In this document: positions 46,638 to 57,126 of the stretch, in pieces
Layout of the letters: every line of letters begins with the position of its first letter
How positions within the stretch are numbered: the first letter of the stretch is position 1
From: Chamaecrista fasciculata
Lineage: Eukaryota; Streptophyta; Magnoliopsida; Fabales; Fabaceae
NCBI GenBank assembly: GCA_003254925.1
Contig: QANZ01020447.1
Coordinates: forward strand, 1-64,000
Reading direction: 5' to 3'
DNA length: 64,000 nucleotides
Notes under the pieces: model-generated
What the model was told of the DNA's origin: nothing
Seen by the model: the letters and a program-made list of their open reading frames with translations, nothing else
The model's database searches: none
Translations under genes and position numbers: made by a program

Positions 46638-47828
46638 TCTGGTGACCTCCTCTCCTGCTATGCACTTGGCTCCAGGGTGACTGAAGTTCTTCCTGTATAA
46701 GGCCCCTTGTCTGATGAAGTATCTGCCAGATCTTCTTGTGACCTTTCTCGCCTCGCTTTTGTCCGAAGGGAGGGTGCCCGTGTCCAGATACTTGAATATC
46801 GGCGTCCTCCAGTCGACAACTTCCTCCGTGGGAAGAATGTCCTACTCTAGTATCGAGGCCGCTCCCTAAGAGTTGTTTTGATGATGGAGTCCCTGCCTCC
46901 TTTGTTCGGTTTAGACGCCAGTTTGGCGAGTTCATCTGCTCGGGCGTTCTCGCTTCGTGAGATGTGCTTAAAGGTGGCCTCAATCCCAGAGCCTTCGATG
47001 ATCTTCTTTTCCTTTTCGGCGTATTGGACCATAGTCGGGTCTTTGGTTTCGTATTCCCCATTCATCTGTTGTACCACCAGTTGGGGGTCTGCGAAGATTT
47101 CCTATTTTTTGCCGCCGATGTTGGCTGCCAACCTCAAAGCAGCTATCAACGCCTCATATTCCGCTTGGTTGTTGGTGACTGGACACTCAATCTTGATCGA
47201 TTGCTCGATGATGGTGCCATCCGGGGTTCGCATCACTATCTCTGCTCCGCGCTGGGAGTTTGACGCGGCGCCATCGATGTGCACGCTCCATGTCCAATTT
47301 TGGGCGTTGTTAGGGCCACTCATTTCTGCTAAGAAATCTGCCAAGGCCTGTCCCTTGATGGCCCTTCTCGGCTCGTAAGCTATCCCATATTCTGAGATTT
47401 CCACAGACCAAACTGACATCCTCCCCGCAATGTCCGGCTGCTCTATCATCTGCTTGATGGGTCTATCCGTTCTGACAATTATTTGGAACTGCTGGTAGTA
47501 ATGTCTCAACTTCCTAGTTGAGTGGAGCAGCGAGAACGTCAATTTTTCCAGGCGGTGATACCGCTTTTCAGCTCCCGTGAGCGTTTTGCTAGTGAAGTAG
47601 AGGGGTTTCTGTTCTTCCCTATCCTCTAGCACCAAAGCTGAACTGACTGCGTCATCCGTGGACGCCAAGTAGACATAGATTGGTTTATCCTTAACTGGGA
47701 TTACCAAGATTGGCGGTGACGCCAGATATGCTTTCAACTTCTGGAAGGCTTCCTCGCATTCCTTGGTCCATTCAAATTTTTTATTCGCTTTTAGTGTTTG
47801 GAAAAAGGGTAAGCATCTGTCAGCAGAT
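46638..47828 (-). pseudogene. Gypsy pol: RNase H and link to integrase, broken
   Basis: The RNase H connection domain and RNase H proper are read from 47828 down to 47102 as one frame, including LDRE-like and IDGAAS (first catalytic Asp), and the Asn-Asn-Gln-Ala-Glu-Tyr-Glu box. A TAG stop at about 47101 follows Gly-Gly-Lys-Lys. The continuation (47077-46847) carries FADPQLVVQQ and RADELAKLAS, the last catalytic Asp boxes. Further down the frame shifts again before integrase. Confidence 0.85.
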
Positions 47829-48037
47829 CTGAATGTAAAGAGAGCTATCAATGAGTAATACTCGTTTTATTGATAAAAAGTATGCGTCGAAAGACGACTT
47901 ACATGGCAGCAAATAAAAATTTTGACAAGGACAGAAACTAAAAACATGACATGACTGAAATAAGACTCGAAACAAAACTCGAAATAAGATTGTAGCTGTA
48001 AAGCTTTATTGCCGAGGAGGCGTTAGGCGCCTTCTAC
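47829..48037 (-). other. Predicted intron between RT and RNase H
   Basis: On the minus strand the RT frame ends ...Leu-Ser-AG|GTAGAAGG and resumes TTTACATTCAG|A-TCT-GCT. The 209-bp piece has GT-AG ends, is T-rich on that strand and holds stops; removing it joins RT and RNase H in phase. Introns in pol are known for the related Ogre elements. The alternative is an unrelated 209-bp insertion, but no target duplication is visible. Confidence 0.6.
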
Positions 48038-48980
48038 CTCGACAAGAACCTATGGAGAGCCGCTAGCCTGCCGTTCAGGCGTTGGACTTCCTTGACTGAT
48101 TTTGGGGACTTCATCTCTAGAATGGCTCTGAACTTATCTGGGTTTGCTTCGATCCCTCTGTTAGTCAGCATGAATCCGAGGAATTTCCCCCCATTGACCC
48201 CGAAGGCGCATTTTGAGGGGTTCAGCTTCATCTGGTACTTGCGCAGCTGGTTGAAGATTTCTTTTAAATCCTCAGTGTGCTTTCCACCTTCCTTGGTCTT
48301 CACCACCATGTCGTCGACATAGACTTCCAAATTCTTTCCTATGTAATCTCTGAAGAAGAGATCCATCATCCTTTGGTAGGTGGCGCCCGCATTCTTCAAT
48401 CCGAAAGGCATCACCGTGTAGCAGTATGTCCCCGGCTCTGTTATGAAAGCCATTTTTTCGGCGTCCTCGGGATTCATCTTTATTTGGTTGTAGCCGCTGA
48501 AGGCATCCAAAAAACTCATCGTTTGGTGTCCACAGGTCCCATCCACCAGTTTGTCAATGTTAGGCAGTGGATAATGGTCTTTTGGGCAAGCCTTATTTAG
48601 ATCCGTGAAATCCACGCACATCCTCCATTTGCCGTTGGTTTTCTTGACCAGCACCACGTTGGAAAGCCACTCAGGGTACTTGGTTTCCCTGATGAAACCT
48701 GCAGCTAACAGCTTGCCTACTTCTTCTTTGATCGCCATCTGGCGCTCATGGCCAAAAAGGCGTTTACGCTAGATCACTCCTTGCCTGCCATCAGTGTTGA
48801 GGCTGTGGCAGATGAGCTTAGGGTCAATCCCTGGCATGTCTGCAGGACACCAGCGAAGACATCTGAGGACTCCCTTAGGAACTGGATGAGCTCGGCTTTT
48901 TCGGCCTCGTGTAGCATCATATTAACTTGTACGGTTTTCTCCGTATCTTCTCCCAGCTGTATGGCTTCTAAGTCTCCCAT
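48038..48980 (-). pseudogene. Gypsy pol: reverse transcriptase, 5' side broken
   Basis: RT core 48738-48038 is open, with MCVDFTDLN, SFLDAFSGYNQI (first catalytic Asp), MPFGLKNAGATYQR and the YVDDMVVK box, followed by KCAFGV and FLGFML. Upstream, a leader segment (48980-48774) is open in another frame. A 1-base shift near 48850 and a TAG at 48769 separate them. The enzyme copies element RNA into DNA. Confidence 0.88.
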
Positions 48981-49498
48981 TGGTTTTGGCCTCTAAACAG
49001 AGACCTCATCTCTGAAGTCTTCTACCTCACCTTTCAGAACTTCGGGCTCCACAGTGCTATGGCTGTTCTCATCTTCCTTGATGGCCCTTGTATTTCTTCG
49101 CCGCTCTTCCTCGTTGGTCTTCTCAAGACTCACCGCATAGCACTATCTAGTTGTTTTCTGGTTTGTTCTCACTTGCCCCACTCCCTGTGGGGTTTTGGGA
49201 ATTTCATGCGCAGGTGAGCAGTCGATATTACCGCTCTCATCTTGTTCAAGGAAGGGCGCCCAAGGAGGACATTGTATGCCGAGGGCGCCTGCACTACTAA
49301 GAATTCCACTGTGTTACTTGTCACTCTTGGGTACTCCCCCACGGTGAGTCGCAGGTCAATCTTTCCAATGGCTGGAATCTGGTCTCCTGTGAACCCTATC
49401 ATGCTTCCATAGTGTTCTTTCAGGTCCGACATTGGAATGCCTAGCTGGTCGAAGCATGGCTTGTACATAATGTCTGCAGAAGAGCCCTGATCCACCAT
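48981..49498 (-). pseudogene. Gypsy protease region
   Basis: Frame 49498-49169 (109 codons) carries Val-Asp-Gln-Gly-Ser-Ser-Ala-Asp, the form of the aspartic protease active site often seen in Tat-lineage gypsy elements (DQG rather than DTG), and the flap/ending motif Asn-Val-Leu-Leu-Gly-Arg-Pro. The region 48981-49168 connects it to RT but is not open in one frame. Confidence 0.8.
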
Positions 49499-49982
49499 GA
49501 TCCATCGTAAAGCTGCCGATCTGGGCTGTGATTACCATGGGGTCATCATAGTCCTGGTTGACTTCCCACAATTCATCGTTAGTAAAGACTATGGGTTCAA
49601 CCCATCTTTCCTCGGTGGAGGCCTCCTTGTAATCTATTCTCAATATGGACCGGTTCACCTTTCTTCTTTTGTGGGGGGTCTTGGCGCCACTTTTTTCTGT
49701 GCCACCCGAGATCATGTGGATGATTCCGGTTGGCCTGTTATCTCTCAGCGGTGTGCGCCGATCTCCTTTCTTTTCCTCGTCGTCAGCGCACCCACCCTTG
49801 GATTTCTTCTGATCTCGGGCGTTCTTGTCATCCCTAGCCCTCTTATTTCCATCTTTCTTTATGAACCTTGACGGGAGGCGCCCCTGTCTGATCAGGTTCT
49901 CGATTTCACCCTTCAGAACGATACATTCGTCAGTTGTGTGTCCTTCAGCTCTGTGATACCTGCAATACTTACTGGTATCCAC
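49356..49982 (-). pseudogene. Gypsy gag end and gag-protease link
   Basis: A 208-codon open frame starting Met-Asp-Thr-Ser-Lys-Tyr-Cys. The zinc-knuckle-like motif Cys-Arg-Tyr-His...His...Cys lies near its start, the variant common in Tat/Athila elements. It is rich in Lys/Arg/Asp afterwards. It is one frame off the upstream gag frame, so a 1-base shift lies near 49990-50030. Its last 45 codons overlap the protease frame and are probably out of frame. Confidence 0.8.
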
Positions 49983-51322
49983 ATTTCGTCCTGCCTTCCT
50001 GGGGCGGTCTGGGAGTCTTGGGAGGAGATCTGTGTTGGCGATCTCACGAAAGACCTCTGATTGTGATACAACAAGGACTGTATAGACCGTGTGTTTTCCC
50101 CTAGGTGGGGATCGAGGACGCCGGGGGTGGTCTCTTCCCCTTGAGTTCTCACCAGTTCTCTCTGAATTCTCGCGTCTGGTTCTATCCTCGCGAAGCGATC
50201 GCGCTGGGTTCTGTCCAGGTCTTCCTTCGTTATGAATTCCTCAGCCATTGAGAGAAGTTCACCCACAGACTTGGGAGCTTTGTGAGTGAGTTCCTTATGG
50301 GCATAGCCTGGTCTAATTCCTGTTAGGAATGAGTACACCGCGATTTTGTCATGCACCTCCTTGATGCTCAACAATGTCTTGTTGAATTTTGCCAAGTAAT
50401 CTCTCAGCGACTCTCCCTTGTTCTGCCTGATGTCGGTCAAGACCGCCATCGGCTGCTTGTATACTTTGCTGGTGGCGAACCGTTTTTTAAACATGTCTTC
50501 CAAGTCCCTGAAGCAGTGTACTGAGTTTGTAGGGAGTTTGGAGAACCAATCCAAAGCTGGTCCTTCTAGAGTTATAGGGAATAGCTTGCACCTCTGAGGA
50601 TCTCCCAGATTGGAGATGTTCATGGCAGCCTTAAAGCTGAGCAAGTGGTCTTCCGGGTCTTTCTCGCCTGTGTAAGGCATTAACTTCATGGGCATTTTGA
50701 AGTTCTTGTCGAGTTCCACAGCCTGCACATGAGGAGCAAAGATTCTTTCCGCTGGTTGGGGCGTTCTCGCTTGTCCCAACGGATTGGTCGGTGGCGCCAA
50801 TTCTTGGGCGCTCAAGGGATGATAGGTTCCACTGCTTCCACCGTAGACGCCGTATCCAGGGTAATACTGAGGGTAGTACCCCAGAGGATAATAGTAACCT
50901 TGAGGCTGGTAAGCGTAGGCGCCGGACCAGGCTTGCTGCTGGGTAGGTTGAGCAGGCTGAGTGGGGGCCACCACTTGAGCAGGTGGAGGGTAGTTCAGGG
51001 GCACATGCTGTTCTTGGCTCCCTTGGTTTCCTTCTGGAGGTACAGGTTCCAAGTCGCCATCTTCAGCAACTTGTTTTCCTTTGCCCATAACCATGTCCCG
51101 GATGTCTCTGCGCAGCGCTTCCATCTCTATCCGCATGTCGGCCTTGAGTGCAGCAATCCTATCCTCTTCCGTCATGGTGATCTGTCCCACAGGCGCTGGG
51201 TTTGGCAGCGCGGGGGCTTCTTGAATGGTAGGGAATCCAGGCGGAGGAGCGAGCGTCGAATCCTGAGGGGATTGAGTCAATGAACCTCCTAGAGTTTGCT
51301 GATCAGCTGGAGTTGATGTCAT
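49913..51322 (-). CDS. gag: Gypsy gag, main part
   Basis: Long open frame; the start is taken at the ATG at 51322 (Met-Thr-Ser-Thr-Pro), since the more upstream Met at 51355 lies only shortly after the leader and is less typical. The N-terminal half is Pro/Gln/Tyr-rich, with a Tyr-Tyr-Pro repeat region near 50830-50930. The gag core (Retrotrans_gag type) spans 50680-50280, with LEGPALDWFSKLP, FKKRF and RQNKGESLRDYLAKF motifs. The frame runs past the true junction at about 50010 and its last 30 codons are an out-of-frame tail. Capsid protein. Confidence 0.87.
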   Translation of the reverse strand: MTSTPADQQTLGGSLTQSPQDSTLAPPPGFPTIQEAPALPNPAPVGQITMTEEDRIAALKADMRIEMEALRRDIRDMVMGKGKQVAEDGDLEPVPPEGNQGSQEQHVPLNYPPPAQVVAPTQPAQPTQQQAWSGAYAYQPQGYYYPLGYYPQYYPGYGVYGGSSGTYHPLSAQELAPPTNPLGQARTPQPAERIFAPHVQAVELDKNFKMPMKLMPYTGEKDPEDHLLSFKAAMNISNLGDPQRCKLFPITLEGPALDWFSKLPTNSVHCFRDLEDMFKKRFATSKVYKQPMAVLTDIRQNKGESLRDYLAKFNKTLLSIKEVHDKIAVYSFLTGIRPGYAHKELTHKAPKSVGELLSMAEEFITKEDLDRTQRDRFARIEPDARIQRELVRTQGEETTPGVLDPHLGENTRSIQSLLYHNQRSFVRSPTQISSQDSQTAPGRQDEMWIPVSIAGITELKDTQLTNVSF

Positions 51323-51477
51323 TTTTCTTTCTGGTTCGATGAACACACAGGTCAAAAAGGCATATATAAAGGAAAATTTACGCGATTCAACCTATGAATT
51401 CCTCTTGTGCAGAAAAGAAAACTATAAACAAAAACCAGCAATTCAATATAAATTTAAATAGGACATTATGTGGAAAG

Positions 51478-51495
51478 TCCCCACAGACGGCGCCA
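51478..51495 (-). other. Primer binding site of the gypsy element
   Basis: The minus strand reads TGGCGCCGTCTGTGGGGA, one base after the LTR end at 51497. TGGCGCCGT is the class used by many plant gypsy elements, matching the tRNA-Asp-type 3' end in the first nine bases. The exact tRNA is not certain. Confidence 0.75.
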
Positions 51496-51496
51496 G

Positions 51497-52087
51497 TGAC
51501 GAACCTGGTTTTGGCCGGGGGGCATTACCTGGTTCGATGAGGCAACTCTGGGTCGGAAGTCGCCTGCAAGTCAATGAACACACAGGGGTGGCCCTGCGAT
51601 TCACCTCTGATGCTTAAGTTAGTAAGGGGTTGAGCACAATAATCTCAATAGAATAGATAGAGTGCGTACCTTTGTCCAGTGTGAAGGGCTTCCCTTTTAT
51701 ACTGGTTGAGGATGATCTGATGAGATCTTACCATAAATGCTTGAATGGTAGATTGTGATCTCAGCTGATTTGGCTAATCTGATTGTGATCTTCAGCTGAA
51801 TTGATTGTAATCCTTGGCACCCACGTACTTTCCTTTCTTGCGAAGATGCCTTAGTGGGCAAGGCGCTATTAATGAGAGAATCAATCAGGGGGATCCTGAT
51901 TGATCTTTGACTGATTCTTGATTGATCAGGCAATGTTTCCTTATTCGTTTCCACGTGGACGCCCTCTTGTTGGCGTCCTCAACTGATGAAGGACCATGAG
52001 GCGTTCACGACTGGGTGACTCCTCTGTTGGGCTTGCACACTACTGGTTTGAGCCCTTTGGGCCTCCTAATTATTGGGCCTATTATCA
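51497..52087 (-). repeat. Gypsy element 5' LTR (591 bp)
   Basis: TGACGAACCTGG at 51497 and GGCCTATTATCA ending 52087. A TATA-like AGTATAAAAG on the minus strand at 51694-51703 is placed about 200 bp before the primer site, fitting the start of the genomic RNA. Confidence 0.92.
51694..51703 (-). promoter_or_regulatory. TATA box of the gypsy 5' LTR
   Basis: The minus strand reads AGTATAAAAG, conserved in both LTRs. Likely core promoter for gag-pol RNA. Confidence 0.6.
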
Positions 52088-52330
52088 GATCTATTGCCTT
52101 TTCTTCTTAAGGAGGGTTCTAATCATGGAAGTTATATTTAGGTATCATTTTCACATGTTGTAATATTGACATTAGAGTAGACAATTAATCTCTTCCTGTC
52201 AATCTCTTCAAGCTTTTGACTAATCTTCTCTTGTATGTTAGCATGCCTAATCCAAGCATTTGATTAATCCATCTTGTATCTTAGCACACTCAATTTCAAT
52301 TACAGTGCAGAACCGAACTGGTAATTGTAG
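52088..52330. repeat. Local duplication, copy 3, right part
   Basis: Continues the repeat interrupted at 26467: GCCTTTTCTTCTTAAGGAGG... through GTGCAGAACCGAACTGGTAA parallels 24795-25060. It is clearly more diverged than copies 1 and 2 are from each other, and its minus-strand frame is broken. Confidence 0.75.
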
Positions 52331-53284
52331 AAAGAAACAGAACAAATTTCCTATTTACACTATTTATGGCTTGGCTTTTTAGGCCACCTCTTACCTTTTC
52401 AATGAGTTAACAGCTTTTTCAATGACTTAACAGTTACATTATCACGTAAATGTTATGTCATAGCTAGGGGGAGTATGTTTAGATATGGAAAATAATTTTA
52501 TTATTTTATAAAGAAAGACACAACAATAAGAGAAAAGATACTAACAGAATGTTTTATCTAGATAATCTAGGGCCTAGAAATGTCATTGCCTCATCAGGGA
52601 TCCTTTGAGATCATATTGTGTTTCTTAAAACAACAGTAAATTGCACTTCATTATATTATCTTTAGTTTTCGTCTTTTATACACAAAGAGTACTAACTTTT
52701 ACACAAACCCTATCTAATTAACATTCACAAACATCAATAATTAACTCTAATTTTTTTAAAAAAAAAGGCAGTAAAAAGACACAACAAATGAATTTCTACA
52801 CAAGTGATACTATTCACAGTTCCACAGAAATGGAGAAATGAAGATCATTCTCCCAAAATGTGAAAGAGGTGACTAAGACTGTGATTTCGATTTTACCTCT
52901 GCAAAACAGTAAGCCCTGCATTTCAAGAACTATATTTCTCTCTTCCTTGAAAGTGTAAAAGGAAAAGAAAAACATAAAACTTGAAGCAGTATTTTATTAC
53001 ATGCATGTACCATGTAGGCTTAATCTCTCACTGACATATCTGTATTTTCAAGGGATTGCTTTGAACTGTGAAGTTCACATAGAATTGGAGACACAAAGCA
53101 AATTAATGATTTTTTGTTTACAAAGTTCTTACAAATAAGCCAGCACATAAAGTTTTAAAGGTTCACTGTCTTCTCAATCATTACAAGTAACAATGATATA
53201 AAATAAACTTGAGCAAAATTATAATAGAGGCACAAGACACAGTAAAGCTAAATCATCACAACTTGTTGAATAAAGTAAAATAAC
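52331..53284. other. Unclassified host sequence, no gene
   Basis: AT-rich. Part of 53165-53215 resembles 22585-22655 weakly. No supported ORF, RNA gene or mobile element edge. Confidence 0.35.
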
Positions 53285-53360
53285 TTGAGTCCATGATTCT
53301 ACAACACTACATTCTTACAATCCCATTATACAAGAAAGATTCTGGTGATGAAACATAGAA
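53285..53360 (-). pseudogene. F-box FBA-domain fragment, second remnant
   Basis: TCCATGATTCTACAACACTA...GATTCTGGTG at 53289-53348 lines up with 23178-23240 and with 53755-53810. The minus-strand reading has stops. A decayed duplicate lying 3' of the larger pseudogene. Confidence 0.5.
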
Positions 53361-53535
53361 CACGAGTCATCCTTGAAAAATAGATACCTCCAAAGGTGAC
53401 ACCTTGAAACATTCAGGTAACATCGATTCTCCTAATTTCTCTACTTCATCTTCATCAAAGGATCATCATCTTTTGTTTTGTTCACCAAACAAGAGAATGT
53501 TAATTCCCTTCTTCAACTTTAAATTTGACGAAACA

Positions 53536-53855
53536 TTAGAGTGAAAGGTGGGTTCTTGCATTTTTTTCATTTATTAAAAATAAACTCTCAACATAGTAAT
53601 CCACAAACATAAAGCCATGCTCACGCTCCAAATTTTTCTCTACTCCATTTATGGGATCTCAAATAATAATCCCTTCATCCGTGTCTAGCACCACTTCCCC
53701 ACTATTCGTTAGAGCTACCACAATTTCATCTATTGTTCGAAAATGAAACAATTTATTCCATGAATTTACAACACCATATTCTTTCATTACCCAAATCTCA
53801 CAACATTCATCGTGGCAAGAATCTTCTTTTCCATAATTCATGGCAAGCAAATTAC
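53536..53855 (-). pseudogene. F-box protein (FBA domain) 3' end, broken
   Basis: From the copia B boundary (53855) down to TAA at 53536. The peptide has the FBA hallmarks in order: Glu-Ile-Trp-Val-Met-Lys-Glu-Tyr-Gly, Ser-Trp-Asn-Lys-Leu-Phe, a Ser-Gly-Glu-Val-Val-Leu strand, and near the end a Tyr-Val-Glu-Ser-Leu motif, as in FBA C-termini. An in-frame TGA at 53659 stands where the family normally has the Trp (or Tyr) before Asp-Pro. The F-box itself and the first part of FBA should be right of copia B, outside the window. FBA proteins pick substrates for SCF ubiquitin ligases; this copy is probably dead. Confidence 0.8.
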
Positions 53856-54998
53856 TGTTGGAGATTGTGCCCTAGGGCCAATCATTTTATGTATATGTTT
53901 TGAACATATTGATTAATTTATGGAGATAAATTATGTTGTTATCATATTATTAGCATGTTTACTATGATAGCGTCCTTGATTAATTATGTGGTAATTAATC
54001 TAAATCTGTCCCTGGTCGATTATTCTCGTGGGAGCGAGAATGAACTAAGACCAGCATGACCTCGGTGTATGGAGATACATGCACTAGATGCTTTACGAGA
54101 GTCATGGTGCAATTATGTAAGGGGTTACAAGTTGCTGGACTGACCCGGAGAGTCCTGCATGGGTTTAGTCATTAACTAGCCTCTCCTGTACACCTGTCAC
54201 GATGCCTTAGACATGAGGTCTTGACTACTCCGGTGTTATAGTTGTCAAACTTTGGCCTAGTCTAACGTTGCCCGTAGCAGGGTAGCCATAAGGGCTAGGT
54301 ACGGGTTGGTTTATTGCAGTGCTGAGGAATCTGGTTGACCAAGATGGGATTTTGTCCCTAATACAGATGAGAGATATCTAATTAGCGCCCTCGATGAGTC
54401 TGTCCAAGGAAAGAGTGGCCACTCAGTAAATTGGGACTAACTCAAGAAGATCGAGAAAGTTGTGGTTTGGATTAAGGATGACTTTCCCGTGCCTTATCCA
54501 GTACCAAGATATCGTGTGACAATAGGGTCTATGACAAGGTGGTACTAAGGTTAAATCGGTTATTTTGGTAAAACGATAACTCACATGTTTTGGGTAGTCG
54601 TGATGGCTTGCTAGTGTCCGCTCTCGACTTGTGAGTCATAGAGATGGCTTGCTGCCAACTTCACGTGAGGCCTGCTGGGTCACACATGAGTAGGATCTAG
54701 GCACCGCTTAAAGGGACACGAATTAGGGTTAATTCGTGAGTCACTCCGGTGACACAATTTAAGACATAGCTAAATGTCAGGGACATAAAGTCTTGTCTTA
54801 AATAAAATCTACGGTTGAGATATTTGAATTTGTGGGACAAGTCTAAATATATAAATTGTTAAATAGTTAATTGGATTAATCTATTTACAATTATAATATT
54901 AGGAAATAATAAATTAGATAAGGTTCCTAAAAGTTAGGAGATTATTGATTTATTAAATTCACTAATATTAGGAGAACTAGGGTTGAGGGTGGCGCCTC
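53856..54998 (+). repeat. Copia B 5' LTR, first part
   Basis: TGTTGGAGATTG start. It ends at the GCCTC target copy (54994-54998) of S2. Confidence 0.92.
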
Positions 54999-57121
54999 TG
55001 TTGGGAAATCACGGCGGCGGCGCAGCGGAAGCAAAATATATAAAAATAAAATTTAAAGCGCCAAAAACAATAAAACGCTACTCTATGATTTCCAACAGGA
55101 TCCGCTAGATGAATTTAAACCGTTAAGTTAGTGGTATACCTGACGAGTTTCAATCGGTCCGGTTGAACGGTAGGATTCAGAGAAGTCCACTTCAAGCGTC
55201 GTTCCTCCGCCAGCAATCCACATGAGCAGTTTAGTGGCACCAAGGTGCTAGCCTTCAGTTCTTTTCTCCAAAAGAACTCGGGAACTCGATCTACTGCTCT
55301 TGGTGATCAAGAACAATTCTTGAACCAAGAGGATAGGTGGCGCAAGAAACAAGAGCCTCTCTTGTTTTCTCTCAAAAACCCTAGCTATATGGACAAATCG
55401 AATTCTCTCTCACTCTTAGAGAAAATTGACTTTCTCTCTCTAGGCTTAGGGTTGTGCGAATTCTCTCTCTTGTCTCACAAATGAAGAAAGCAAAATTCAC
55501 TTAGTGAATTAGGGTTGGCCTAGTCGACTTCCTTGGCCCTATTTATAGAGTTAGGAAATTTTGATAATTATAATTAGGGAATCCCTAAATTAATGGATTA
55601 TCAAATTATAAAATTATAAGATTACAATAATATTATAATTTTAGGACTTGAATTCTTAATTAAAATATTACCTTAATATCTCAATTGAATTCAAAATGCA
55701 ATCTTTGAGAATCAAAATGGAAGATCAAATCTTCCTCCTTGGTCCCACAAGCCATGCGCCTATCCTTCCCCATTTTCTTTGGAAATTTATAAATCAAAAA
55801 TATTCCTAACTCTTAGGAAGTTATAACCAACTTATTATCTTCCAAAGATTTTGAATTAAAATATTACCCTAATATCTTTAATTCAAATTTTGAATCTCAA
55901 GATTAAATCTTAAATTCAAATTCAAGTCATGACTTTAATTAATAAAACATGTCTATTAATTAAAACCAATCCTAAAAGAGGCGCCACCCTCTATCTACCT
56001 TATCCTAATATTAGTGAATTTAATAAATCAATAATCTCCTAACTCTTAGGAACCTTATCTAATTTATTATTGCCTAATATTATAATTGTAAATAGATTAA
56101 TCCAATTAACTATTTAACAATTAATATATTTAAACTTGTCCCACAAATTTAAATATCACAACCGTAGATTTAATTTAAGACAAGACTTTATGTCCTAGAC
56201 ATTTAGCTATGTCTTAAACTGTGTCACCGGAGTGACTCACGAATAAACCCTAATTCGTGTCCCTTTAAGCGGTGTCCAGATCCTGCTGATGTGTGACCCA
56301 GCAAGCCTCACGTGAAGTTGGCAGCAAGTCATCTCTATGACTCACAAGTCGAGAGCGGACTCTAGCAAGCCATCACGACTACCCAAAACACGTGAGTGAT
56401 CGTTTTATCAAAATGACTGATATAACCTTAGTACTACCTTGTCATAGACCCTATTGTCACACGATATCTTGGTTCTGGATAAGGCACGAAAAAGTCATCC
56501 TTAATCCAAACAACAACTTTCTCGATCTTCTTGAGTTAGTCCCAATTTACTGAGTGACCACTCTTTCCTTGGACAGACTCATCGAGGGCGCCAGTTAGAT
56601 ATCTCTCATCTCTATGAGGGACAAAATCCCATCTTGGTCAACCACATTCCTCAGCACTGCAATCAACCAAACCCGTACCTAGCCCTTATGGCTACCCTGC
56701 TACGGGCAACGTTAGACTAGGCCAAAGTTTGACAACTACAACGCCAGAATAGTGAAGACCTCAGGTCTAAGGCATCGTGACAGGTGTACAGGAGAGGCTA
56801 GCTAATGACTAAACCCATGCAGGACTCGTCGGGTCAGTCCAGCAACTTGTAACCCATTACATAATTGCACCATGACTCTCATAAAGCATCTAGTGCATGT
56901 ATCTCTATACATCGAGGTCATGCTGGTCTTAGTTCATTCTCGCTCCCACGAGAATAATCGACCAGGGACGGATTTAGATTAATTATCTCATAATTAATCA
57001 AGGACGCTATCATAGTAAACATGCTAATAATATGATAACAACATAATTTATCTCCATAAATTAATCAATATGTTCAAAACATATACATAAAATGATTGGC
57101 CCTAGGGCACAATCTCCAACA
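54999..57121 (-). mobile_element. Solo LTR S2 (copia, TGTTGG subfamily)
   Basis: A 2123-bp single LTR with TGTTGGGAAATC at the left and CACAATCTCCAACA at the right. Target duplication GCCTC is exact (54994-54998 and 57122-57126). No internal region. It lies in the LTR of copia B in opposite orientation. Confidence 0.95.
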
Positions 57122-57126
57122 GCCTC

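Larger units (their letters stand above)
26468..52087 (-). mobile_element. Tat/Retand-like Ty3/gypsy element with antisense ORF
   Basis: Two 591-bp LTRs (26468-27058 and 51497-52087) enclose, on the minus strand, gag, protease, RT, RNase H and integrase (51322 down to 45576), and on the plus strand an antisense ORF between integrase and the 3' LTR. Antisense ORFs in that place, and 3' tandem repeats, are known for Tat-lineage elements such as Retand. By eye the two LTRs differ at about 20 positions (roughly 3%), so insertion is fairly recent. Copia C1 and C2 sit inside the antisense ORF. Flanks GACTT and GATCT could be a mutated target duplication. The element split a third copy of the local repeat. 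Confidence 0.88.

Noticed and set aside
49169-49498. Mutated protease because DQG replaces DTG
   Set aside because: Asp-Gln-Gly-Ser-Ser-Ala-Asp is common in Tat-lineage gypsy elements as far as I recall, so it is not by itself a defect.
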